From: Dechloromonas sp. UBA6271
GTDB lineage: Bacteria > Pseudomonadota > Gammaproteobacteria > Burkholderiales > Rhodocyclaceae
Direction of reading: 5' to 3'
Assembly: GCA_002440665.1 (NCBI GenBank)
Contig: DJUX01000010.1
Coordinates: 1 to 6,881 of the forward strand
DNA length: 6,881 bases
Part shown: positions 1 to 5,271 of the stretch, piece by piece
Layout: every line of letters begins with the position of its first letter
How positions within the stretch are numbered: the first letter of the stretch is position 1
The notes under the pieces: generated by a model
What the model saw: the letters and a program-made list of their open reading frames with translations, nothing else
Told to the model about the DNA's origin: nothing
The model's database searches: none
Program-made: the position numbers and the translations under genes

Positions 1-33
1 GCTAATGGATAATCTGGGTTCACGCCTTTTCAT
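1..33 (-). CDS. 5' end of a gene leaving the window (first 11 codons)
   Basis: An ATG on the minus strand opens a frame that reads MKRREPRLSIS and stays open to the window edge. GGAG at 41-44 sits 7 bases upstream, a good Shine-Dalgarno sequence at normal spacing, like those of the other minus-strand genes here. The first five residues, MKRRE, match the start of the Tat-exported protein upstream (625-206), and the DNA is also similar. The residues after the arginine pair (EPRLS) do not fit the Tat consensus, so export is not claimed. With 11 codons visible the function cannot be given. It would be the last visible member of the minus-strand series, 172 bases beyond the previous stop. Confidence 0.45.
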   Translation of the reverse strand, partial: MKRREPRLSIS

Positions 34-73
34 GATGTTGCTCCGATGGTTTGTGAAGTGGTTTCCGCCCGAT

Positions 74-83
74 CGGCATGCCG
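74..83. repeat. 10-base perfect palindrome CGGCATGCCG
   Basis: CGGCATGCCG equals its own reverse complement. It lies about 40 bases upstream of the partial gene starting at 33, where an operator could sit. In GC-rich DNA a 10-base palindrome can arise by chance, so a role is only possible. Confidence 0.25.
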
Positions 84-96
84 GCGGGGTGGATTG

Positions 97-121
97 CTCC
101 GGGTTGCCCGGGTGCCCGGAG
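97..121. repeat. Inverted repeat, 7-bp stem, between two minus-strand genes
   Basis: CTCCGGG at 97-103 pairs perfectly with CCCGGAG at 115-121 across an 11-base loop that itself contains CCCGGG. It is the second inverted repeat in the 172-base gap between the Tat protein gene and the partial gene at the left edge. No T-tract follows on the minus strand, so it is not a canonical intrinsic terminator. Confidence 0.4.
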
Positions 122-163
122 GATCCGATTGGTGGCGGGCAGTTGGGAGTCGTATTCGGGAAC

Positions 164-201
164 GGCCCTTGAGGTCGAGCCGGAGGCCGCCCTCAAGGGC
201 C
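164..201 (-). terminator. Strong stem-loop just after the Tat protein gene (terminator-like, no T-tract)
   Basis: GGCCCTTGAGG at 164-174 and CCTCAAGGGCC at 191-201 form a perfect 11-bp stem with a 16-base loop. It begins 4 bases past the stop codon of the minus-strand gene at 206-625, the usual place for a 3' stem-loop. The minus-strand sequence after it (GTTCCCGAATACG) has no run of T, so classic intrinsic termination is doubtful. mRNA stabilisation, attenuation before the partial gene, or inefficient termination fit as well. Confidence 0.45.
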
Positions 202-205
202 CGCA

Positions 206-625
206 TCACACCGGCGGCAATCCCTGGCGCGCCCGCTCGACCCGATGGTGCAGCTTCAGCGCCGACGAGAAGTAGTACATGTTCGGATTGGCGATCACCA
301 TCCGGTACTCGTACTCCGTAGCCGGCACGACGATGTCGCCGACCCGGTAGAAATGACTGTCGCCGATGCGGATGGCTTCGGCCCAGTAGTTCATCTCGTC
401 GTCGGGCGGATCGGGGCGCCGTAGCGGCTTGCCGGCCTCGCGGGCGAGCCGGTTGGCCTCGCGCAGATCTCCGGTGCGGTGGGTCCCGATGCGAAGCCGG
501 GTGACCTCGGCGTCGAGCGGCGGGGCCGTGTCTTGAGCCGGCGTGGTGGCGGCAAGTGCCGCCGCGGGCAGGACGGATGCTGCGGCGGCTGCCGCAGTCG
601 ACTGGATGAATTCGCGTCTTTTCAT
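206..625 (-). CDS. Small Tat-exported protein of unknown function
   Basis: 139 residues. The start is the ATG at 625-623 because AGGAG at 633-637 lies 7 bases upstream; a longer in-frame reading from 658 would push the signal peptide 11 residues in. The N-terminus MKRREFIQ carries the arginine pair (R3, R4) followed by E-F-I-Q, close to the Tat consensus RRxFLK. An alanine-rich hydrophobic stretch follows (residues 9-26), and an A-L-A signal peptidase site predicts cleavage near residue 25. The mature part of about 114 residues has a charged, proline-containing region (about 26-83), then a more structured stretch (about 88-139) rich in aromatics and hydrophobics (NYWAEAIRIGDSHFYRVGD). It has no cysteine and no cofactor motif that I recognise. 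Tat use suggests the protein folds in the cytoplasm, perhaps with a partner or cofactor, before export. It is downstream of the second WYL-like regulator on the same strand, with 128 bases between. Confidence 0.8.
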   Translation of the reverse strand: MKRREFIQSTAAAAAASVLPAAALAATTPAQDTAPPLDAEVTRLRIGTHRTGDLREANRLAREAGKPLRRPDPPDDEMNYWAEAIRIGDSHFYRVGDIVVPATEYEYRMVIANPNMYYFSSALKLHHRVERARQGLPPV

Positions 626-632
626 GGTGTTT

Positions 633-637
633 CTCCT
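633..637 (-). promoter_or_regulatory. Ribosome binding site AGGAG deciding the Tat protein start
   Basis: The minus strand reads AGGAG, then 7 bases, then ATG at 625. This selects 625 over the in-frame ATG at 658, which has no comparable site, and places the twin-arginine motif at residues 3-4 as expected for a Tat signal. Confidence 0.75.
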
Positions 638-733
638 GTTTAGCGACTTCGCCGACATGGCGGGCGCGCAATCCGGAACAAATCCGCCCGATCCGTTTTC
701 CCGAAGGACGGGGGATCAGCCCGTGTCTTGTCA

Positions 734-750
734 GGCGGCGGCTCGCCGCC
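734..750. repeat. Hairpin GGCGGC/GCCGCC just after the second WYL-like gene
   Basis: GGCGGC at 734-739 and GCCGCC at 745-750 form a 6-bp all-GC stem with a 5-base loop, starting 3 bases after the stop codon of the minus-strand gene at 754-1236. No T-tract follows on the minus strand (TGACAAGACACG). It could be a weak terminator or an mRNA 3' stabiliser ahead of the Tat protein gene. The rest of the 128-base gap shows no promoter that I can defend. Confidence 0.35.
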
Positions 751-753
751 CGC

Positions 754-1236
754 TCACTTGTTGATGCCGAACGCCTCGGCGACTTCCCGGATCGCCGCGA
801 GTTCGACCATGCGCCACGCGCCGCTTCGCTCGTGCAGTTTTATCTGGCGTACCCCGCGCACCCTCCTGACTTTTCCCGGCAGGGCATGCAGGCGCCGGGT
901 CTCGCCCGCTCCCGTCGTGAAGGTCACGTTGAGGTACTCCTCCAGCGCAATCGCCCGGCAGAGCAGGGCAAGATCGCAGTCTTCCGGACGGGACTCGCCG
1001 CCGGCCGCTTCCGTCTCGAGGTGGTACGTCCCGGACTCGGGATCCCGGCGGACCGGCAGGCCCATCTCGTCACGCATCGCTTCCAGGTCGTCGCTGACGA
1101 TGTCGCGCCGCTCCCCCAGTGCCGCCATCAACTGGCCGATGGTCGCGCCGCCCGGCTGGCGCAGCAGGGGCTCGAGCAGCGCAACCCGCTCGGGGCGCTC
1201 CCTGAGCCGGACGCCGAAGCTGATGAGCGAGACCAT
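754..1236 (-). CDS. Short WYL-like HTH transcriptional regulator, coupled to the deacetylase gene
   Basis: 160 residues. Residues about 16-73 resemble the N-terminal winged helix-turn-helix of the DeoR/HTH_11 type: ATIGQLMAALGERRDIVSDD covers the helix-turn-helix, followed by LEAMRDEMGLPV and a wing (PESGTYHLE). Residues about 94-156 resemble a WYL-type small beta-barrel, from LEEYLNVTFTTGAG to MVELAAIREV, but the W-Y-L core residues themselves are absent. Family members with the full set of domains are about 300 residues or more, so this is a compact form without the middle linker or C-terminal extension. Its ATG shares one base with the stop of the deacetylase gene (TGATG at 1238-1234), so translation is probably coupled and the two proteins made together. 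It probably binds DNA and may sense a ligand through the barrel; target and ligand are unknown. The larger relative at 2285-2941 has the same order of domains. Confidence 0.75.
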   Translation of the reverse strand: MVSLISFGVRLRERPERVALLEPLLRQPGGATIGQLMAALGERRDIVSDDLEAMRDEMGLPVRRDPESGTYHLETEAAGGESRPEDCDLALLCRAIALEEYLNVTFTTGAGETRRLHALPGKVRRVRGVRQIKLHERSGAWRMVELAAIREVAEAFGINK

Positions 1237-2180
1237 CAGGCGGCTTCCCTTTCCGCGAACGGACTGGCCGGAATCACTGCATGGCCGCGGGCTTCGACGA
1301 ATGCCACCAACGTGTTGTCGTGGATGTCGAGTACCGGGCGGATGCCGCCGTCCGCGTCGTGCTGGTAGCCGCCGGCCAGGTTCCAGGCGACCGGGATGCC
1401 GAGGCGCTTGAGCTCCTCGAAGACCGCGCGGTCGCGCCGGTAGAGCTGTTCCGTGGTCAGCCAGCCGCCGAGCGGGTCGTCGATGTGCGGGTCGGCGCCG
1501 GCCTGGTAGAGCACCAGGTCGCAGCCGGCAAAGCGCTCGAGGATCTTCGGGATCGCAGCAAGGAAGGCTTCGGCCTTGGCCGGGCGGCTGTATTCGCCCG
1601 GGCTGTAATGGACAACCTCATTGTCGAGGTGCAGGCGATCGATGATGTCCTGCGTACCATTGCCCCAGTGCTGGTCGAAATCGAGGATGCCGACCTTGTG
1701 CGCCTTGCCCTCGGCCAGCAGGACCGCCGCGGTGACCATCAGCCCGTTGAACGTGCAGTACCCGCCGGCGAAATCGTAGCCGGCATGATGGAAGCCGGAG
1801 CAGGGGGCAATCGCGCCGATCCTGTTCTTCAGGGCCTCGCGCGCCGCCGAGAGCATGGCGCCGCTGGTCAGCGGCAGGCTGGCGGCGACGGCCGGCGACT
1901 TGTTGCCGAAGCCGTTGTTGCGCCGGCGGCTGAACACGTCGGCGACGAACTCCGGGTCGTGGGCGACGCCGAACTGCTCGGCACTGAGCGGCTGCGGGGT
2001 GCGGAACTGCAGGGGCAGCCCGAGGAACTGCCAGGATTTGACGACCAGCGCCGGCTTGCCGGCACTCGGCGAGAAACTCTCGCTGTCGGCGACCATGGCC
2101 GGGCTGTAGAAGACGGGGATGGGCAGTTCGCCGGCAGGCTGCGCAACGAACGGGTGGATGGATGGGTTGGTCTCGTTCAT
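1236..2180 (-). CDS. Histone deacetylase-family zinc amidohydrolase
   Basis: 314 residues, typical for bacterial members of the arginase/deacetylase fold, which remove acetyl or similar acyl groups from amines (acetylpolyamines, acetyl-lysine, other amides). The active-site motifs are in the expected order: tandem histidines H131-H132 in GFHHAGY, the zinc motif DFDQH with D169 and H171 followed by WGNGTQD, the third zinc ligand D230 in QAGADPH, and NLAGGY with the transition-state tyrosine Y272. GGYCTFNG (139-146) matches the family's GFCxFNN segment. Where many members have DxHHG, this one has DQHWG (W172). There is no signal peptide, so it is cytoplasmic. The start is supported by AAGGAG at 2187-2192, 6 bases before the ATG. 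It follows the larger WYL-like regulator by 104 bases and overlaps the smaller one by a single base. The substrate cannot be told from sequence. A polyamine or small-molecule deacylase is more likely than action on a histone-like protein, but this is inference. Confidence 0.93.
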   Translation of the reverse strand: MNETNPSIHPFVAQPAGELPIPVFYSPAMVADSESFSPSAGKPALVVKSWQFLGLPLQFRTPQPLSAEQFGVAHDPEFVADVFSRRRNNGFGNKSPAVAASLPLTSGAMLSAAREALKNRIGAIAPCSGFHHAGYDFAGGYCTFNGLMVTAAVLLAEGKAHKVGILDFDQHWGNGTQDIIDRLHLDNEVVHYSPGEYSRPAKAEAFLAAIPKILERFAGCDLVLYQAGADPHIDDPLGGWLTTEQLYRRDRAVFEELKRLGIPVAWNLAGGYQHDADGGIRPVLDIHDNTLVAFVEARGHAVIPASPFAEREAA

Positions 2181-2186
2181 AAAGGT

Positions 2187-2192
2187 CTCCTT
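2187..2192 (-). promoter_or_regulatory. Ribosome binding site AAGGAG of the deacetylase gene
   Basis: The minus strand reads AAGGAG, 6 bases, then the ATG at 2180. It is a near-perfect anti-16S match and implies strong translation initiation, which would carry through to the coupled regulator downstream. Confidence 0.75.
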
Positions 2193-2227
2193 GTTGTGTG
2201 TGGTCAGAGGATCGCACCCGGCGGTCT

Positions 2228-2244
2228 CACCGGATGAGCCGGTG
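2228..2244. repeat. Inverted repeat CACCGG/CCGGTG upstream of the deacetylase gene
   Basis: CACCGG at 2228-2233 and CCGGTG at 2239-2244 form a perfect 6-bp stem around ATGAG. It lies 48 bases upstream of the deacetylase start in the 104-base gap after the larger WYL-like regulator. It could be an operator for one of the two adjacent regulators or an intercistronic stem-loop. No T-tract follows, and I see no clear sigma-70 promoter beside it. Confidence 0.35.
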
Positions 2245-2284
2245 CAGGTGGCGATCGGTCGTGGTCAAACTTTTCCTGGGCAAC

Positions 2285-2941
2285 TCAGTCGTCGCGCTCG
2301 CTGGCCACCGCCACCTTGCGGATGTCGGCAACGTCGATCGTGACCGGCCCGGCCGCCGAGGGGTGGCGGACCTGCACGCCCCAGCCGGCGGCGGTGATGC
2401 GCAGCTTTACCGGCGTGCCATCCACCGTGTGCTCGAGTCCGGCTTTGGTGCGGACCGTGAAACGGGCCGGCTGCTCGTGGATCAGTGCTTCGACCAGGTT
2501 CTCGAAATCGAGGTCGCCCATCGCCGGCACTGCCGGCATGTCGATCTCGATCTTGCGGTCGAGTCCGTGGAGCGGGAAGTCGGCTTCCCCAAGCAGGCGC
2601 TTGAGCAGAACGCGCATCGGATCAAGGAACGGGCCGAGCACGTTCGGGGCGATCTTCTCGACCATGTTGTTCAGCGTCAGGACGGCGTAGGCCTGCGCCG
2701 GCGTCAGCCACAGGCCGGGGAGCATGTACCGGGTCCCGGCGTTGCCGTCGGGCTCGATGCGGTAAACCCCCCGGGCACGGTCATAGACGATGGGCGCGTT
2801 CATGCCGTCGCGCAGCGCCTGCAGGTCGCGATTGACGGTGGCCCGGGAGACTTCCAGGTCTTCCATGATCCGGGTCAGCGAGGCCCCCTGCGGGCGGCTG
2901 ATCAGGGCGTTGATACGGGACATGCGTTGGTTTCGGTTCAT
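2285..2941 (-). CDS. WYL-like HTH transcriptional regulator
   Basis: 218 residues. Residues about 7-63 form a DeoR/HTH_11-type winged helix-turn-helix: SLTRIMEDLEVSRATVNRDL is the helix-turn-helix, RATVNRDLQALRD is typical of the recognition helix in this family, and VYDRARGVYRIEP is the wing. Residues about 74-120 (GLWLTPAQAYAVLTLNNMVE onward) match the helical linker seen in YafY/PafBC-type proteins. Residues about 146-212 resemble a WYL-type beta-barrel (ARFTVRTKAGLEH, then GWGVQVRHPS, then TIDVADIRKV) in which the W-Y-L core is not intact. The usual C-terminal WCX extension is missing, making it shorter than the roughly 320-residue standard form. AAGGAG at 2947-2952 lies 5 bases before the ATG and supports the start. 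It probably regulates this block, including the deacetylase gene 104 bases downstream; the direction of regulation and ligand are unknown. Confidence 0.82.
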   Translation of the reverse strand: MNRNQRMSRINALISRPQGASLTRIMEDLEVSRATVNRDLQALRDGMNAPIVYDRARGVYRIEPDGNAGTRYMLPGLWLTPAQAYAVLTLNNMVEKIAPNVLGPFLDPMRVLLKRLLGEADFPLHGLDRKIEIDMPAVPAMGDLDFENLVEALIHEQPARFTVRTKAGLEHTVDGTPVKLRITAAGWGVQVRHPSAAGPVTIDVADIRKVAVASERDD

Positions 2942-2972
2942 TGTTTCTCCTTGTGCGGAATTTGGGTTCCCG

Positions 2973-2996
2973 TCCGGCAGGCAGCGGCCTGCCGGA
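2973..2996. repeat. Perfect 9-bp hairpin between the 141-residue gene and the larger WYL-like gene
   Basis: TCCGGCAGG at 2973-2981 and CCTGCCGGA at 2988-2996 pair fully around a 6-base loop (CAGCGG). It is the strongest short-loop hairpin in the window and lies in the 92-base gap, 37 bases downstream of one minus-strand stop (3034) and 31 bases upstream of the next ATG (2941). The minus strand after it (CGGGAACCCAAATTCC) lacks a T-tract. It may attenuate or protect the transcript, or be an operator for the regulator whose gene follows. Confidence 0.5.
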
Positions 2997-3033
2997 AGGA
3001 TCGGCTGGTTTCGACGTTACGCGCTCCCCAGGA

Positions 3034-3459
3034 TCATGTCTTGACTGGCGGTGCCAGTGGCGTGACCGGCGGCGACAAGCCCTCGAAGCGCTGATGTTCG
3101 TCATAAGACACCAGGGCAAGCAGGGGGCTGGCGATGTGCTGCGGGTCGGTCACATAAACCGGCAGCAGGTCGTCCTTCATGAATCGTGCCGAACGCACGC
3201 AGCGGAAGCTCCCGATCACGCCGTTGGCGAGACGGCTTTCGGCAGCGAGTCGCACTGCCTTATGCGGCCGGACGAACAGGGCGCAGTCCTTGCCAAGTGA
3301 TCCAGGCAGGCCATGGAACAGGTAGTAGCCGTCCGGCGCCGGGTAATGGCGTCCGTAGTCGTTGGCGACCGGAACATAGATCCAGTCGGCAAATAGCGAG
3401 TCGAGTCTTACGGTTGGCCCGGCGACGAGCGGGCTTCCGATGTTGGCGTGATCAGCCAT
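3034..3459 (-). CDS. Hypothetical cytoplasmic protein, first gene of the minus-strand block
   Basis: 141 residues. I do not recognise a family. The start is the ATG at 3459-3457 because AAGGAG at 3467-3472 lies 7 bases upstream. In-frame ATGs further upstream (from 3537) would add an arginine-rich extension and have no good ribosome binding site. There is no signal peptide or membrane segment. Visible traits are an aromatic-rich stretch from about 22 to 50 (LFADWIYVP, then YGRHYPAPDGYYLFHG), a central segment with FVRPHKAVRLA (about 62-72), one pair of well-separated cysteines (C59, C87), and a proline-rich tail (LSPPVTPLAPPVKT). The histidines and cysteines do not form a metal motif that I know. 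It stands 92 bases upstream of the larger WYL-like regulator with the strong hairpin at 2973-2996 between them, so it may be the lead gene of the operon or a separate transcript. Confidence 0.65.
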   Translation of the reverse strand: MADHANIGSPLVAGPTVRLDSLFADWIYVPVANDYGRHYPAPDGYYLFHGLPGSLGKDCALFVRPHKAVRLAAESRLANGVIGSFRCVRSARFMKDDLLPVYVTDPQHIASPLLALVSYDEHQRFEGLSPPVTPLAPPVKT

Positions 3460-3761
3460 GTAGCTTCTCCTTTTCCCCATGGATCCGGCGTACACCGGGC
3501 CCCGGGGAAAGAAGAGGCGGCGACGCTTTAGCGGCATTTATGAGTCGCCCCGCAAGTTGTGCGTTAAATCGGCGACGGCCGGTTGGCCGGGCACGGTGTC
3601 CTGTGCCATGAATTGCATGATACCAAGCGTCAGGCTCACAGAATGAGACAGTGAGAATTTTCCGAGCGGATTTTTCGGGGCCGGCGGGTTCGCGCCGGGC
3701 GCACTCCGCGAGCCTGCGCGGGGCGATAATCTGCCGTATCGCCCAATCCGCCTCCCGCCGC
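3460..3761. other. Divergent intergenic region, about 300 bases
   Basis: This is the only long gap between the minus-strand and plus-strand blocks, so it should hold promoters for both. It contains the minus-strand ribosome binding site at 3467-3472, GC-rich inverted repeats (for example GCGCC-G-GGCGC near 3692-3702), and the inverted repeat with a -10-like GATAAT at 3721-3744. I found no complete sigma-70 pair on either strand. TGGCAC...GTGC on the minus strand near 3592-3609 resembles a sigma-54 site but has the wrong spacing. No tRNA or credible small gene was seen. The protein frame of the plus-strand gene is open back to 3651 with a GTG, but the added 37 residues are arginine-rich and look non-coding. 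Confidence 0.5.
3721..3744 (+). promoter_or_regulatory. Inverted repeat spanning a -10-like GATAAT upstream of the Bro-N/protease gene
   Basis: GGGCGAT at 3721-3727 and ATCGCCC at 3738-3744 are perfect inverted repeats separated by 10 bases. The left arm runs into GATAAT at 3725-3730, a five-of-six match to the sigma-70 -10 box. The gene's likely ATG is at 3762. No good -35 box lies 16-18 bases upstream, so the promoter would need an activator. The repeat could be the operator of a dimeric regulator or a leader hairpin close to the start codon. Confidence 0.3.
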
Positions 3762-5225
3762 ATGTCGCCATTCCATCAATTCCTCTACCGGATCTGTCTG
3801 CGCAGCGCCTGGCCGATGGTCATGGCCATGCTGTTCTGGGTGTTGGTCGTCCTCGGGCCGCTGCTCGGTCGCGGGCTGCTCGATCTGTTGCCGTTGCTTG
3901 TTGCAGGGCTCGGCGCGTACTTTGCCCTCCGCGCGTTGCACAGGGAGACGCTGAACGGCGCCAGGGCGTTGCCGGAGACCGGCGAACTCCAATATGGTTT
4001 CGCGGGACACACCGTCCATGCCTTCTCCGACCCCGAGGGGCAGGTCTGGCTGCGCGCCCGTGACGTCCGCCGTGTGCTCGGCCTGCAGCGCACCGATGCG
4101 TGGATGGCACAGGCCTATCCCGATGACTACCGGCGCGCCCATCCGGGGAGCGCCGCCTGGTTCGTGCGTCCCGGGACAGTCCATCGACATTGGGGAGGCA
4201 GCACGTGGCCCGAGGTGAACCGCTTCCTGCATTTTCTTGAGCGCGAGCTGGTGCCGTTGCAGGAAAGGCGCGCGGCCTCAGCATCTGTTCCCGGCCAACC
4301 AGCAACGGGCGATGCCGCGGATGCAGCGGGGTCCGGGAAGCAGGGGGTGCCCGGGTATCTGGCGCGGCAGTGGCGGGGCGAGCAGGGCCTGCTGCACCTG
4401 GCCCTGTGGGGCGCGGTGCTCGCCGCCCTGGTCAGCCACGTGCTGCTCTTCGAGCCATCGCCCGCCGAACTCGCGGCGCACTACCGGCGCTACGCGCTCA
4501 TCCTGCTGGCCGAGCTGCTCGGCGGCACCCTGCTGTCGGCGTGGTGGGGCGTCGGCGCCTGGCGTGCCGCGCGGCGCTGGTTCGGGGCAGACCGTTCGCT
4601 GCTCGCCGGACTCGTCGTCGCCATGGCCGGCATGACCATGCTGCTCTATGCCTTCGACCACCTGGCGGACCGTGATCGCCAGATGAGCCTGTTTGCGCTG
4701 GCGGTGATGGCCGCCGACCGGGATGACAAACCCGTGGTCGGCCTGTCCGGCGATGGCCAGCGCATCGAGCTTTCGGGGGAGATGGGGTTCGGCACGACCA
4801 ATCTGGTCCGTAGCCTCCTGGCCAGGCACCCGGGCATACGCGGGATCGAGCTGGACAGCCCGGGCGGCAGCGCCAGCGAAGGCTTCGCGCTGGCCGAACT
4901 GGTGCGCGACCGCCACCTCGACGTCTACGTTTCCACGTCCTGCGCCAGCGCCTGCGTGCTGGTTTTCGCGGGCGGGCAGGAGCGCCTGGCGGCGCCGTCG
5001 GCACGGTTCGGGTTGCACCGCTCGGGGGTTGCCTGGCGCTCCGGGGATTCGGGCATCTCCGATACCGACCGCAGGATGGCGGCGTGGTTTGCGGCACAGG
5101 GCGTGTCGGCGCCGTTCATCGAGCGGGTGATGCAGACGCCTTTCCGGGAGATGTGGGAGCCGGGGGCAGGAGAACTGATGGGGAGCGGTCTGGCGACGGG
5201 CGAGTGGCGAGGCGAGGGCGGGTGA
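3762..5225 (+). CDS. Membrane protein joining a Bro-N-like domain to a periplasmic ClpP-like serine protease domain
   Basis: 487 residues from the ATG at 3762. No Shine-Dalgarno is visible there; a GTG at 3651 would add 37 Arg-rich residues, so the start is uncertain. Residues about 18-35 and 38-56 are two membrane segments. Residues about 76-170 resemble the Bro-N domain of phage antirepressors and viral BRO proteins (FAGHTVHAF, EGQVWLRARDVRRVLGL, then NRFLHFLERELVPL). Further membrane segments lie at about 210-229, 244-265 and 279-297. Residues about 325-480 form a ClpP/crotonase-fold domain like the predicted periplasmic COG3904 proteins: GIELDSPGGSASEGFALAEL, then TSCASAC with candidate nucleophile S396, then FGLHR with candidate H419. 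Five membrane passes, with Arg-rich loops after the second and fourth, put the Bro-N-like domain inside and the protease outside. Substrate and role are unknown; transmembrane signalling or membrane proteostasis are possible. Confidence 0.82.
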   Translation: MSPFHQFLYRICLRSAWPMVMAMLFWVLVVLGPLLGRGLLDLLPLLVAGLGAYFALRALHRETLNGARALPETGELQYGFAGHTVHAFSDPEGQVWLRARDVRRVLGLQRTDAWMAQAYPDDYRRAHPGSAAWFVRPGTVHRHWGGSTWPEVNRFLHFLERELVPLQERRAASASVPGQPATGDAADAAGSGKQGVPGYLARQWRGEQGLLHLALWGAVLAALVSHVLLFEPSPAELAAHYRRYALILLAELLGGTLLSAWWGVGAWRAARRWFGADRSLLAGLVVAMAGMTMLLYAFDHLADRDRQMSLFALAVMAADRDDKPVVGLSGDGQRIELSGEMGFGTTNLVRSLLARHPGIRGIELDSPGGSASEGFALAELVRDRHLDVYVSTSCASACVLVFAGGQERLAAPSARFGLHRSGVAWRSGDSGISDTDRRMAAWFAAQGVSAPFIERVMQTPFREMWEPGAGELMGSGLATGEWRGEGG

Positions 5226-5271
5226 GCCTGTTGTCAGCACGCAGATAATTGACCGCCCTGCGCGATCTGTG

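Noticed and set aside
1281..2237. Long open frame on the plus strand opposite the deacetylase gene (318 codons)
   Set aside because: It is antisense to a gene with a complete set of family motifs. Its translation is low-complexity, rich in Val/Ala/Arg/Glu, as expected from the complement of a GC-rich gene.
2198..3094. Plus-strand open frame of 298 codons opposite the larger WYL-like regulator
   Set aside because: It is a composition-driven shadow; the minus strand has a strong ribosome binding site and a recognisable HTH protein.
3592..3609. Sigma-54-like TGGCAC...GTGC on the minus strand
   Set aside because: The GG and GC elements do not have the required 10-base spacing, so it is not a -24/-12 promoter.
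3538..3620. Short minus-strand frame ending MAQDTVPGQPAVADL... ahead of the 141-residue gene
   Set aside because: The peptide looks plausible, but none of its possible starts has a ribosome binding site and nothing recognisable is encoded; too weak to list as a gene.
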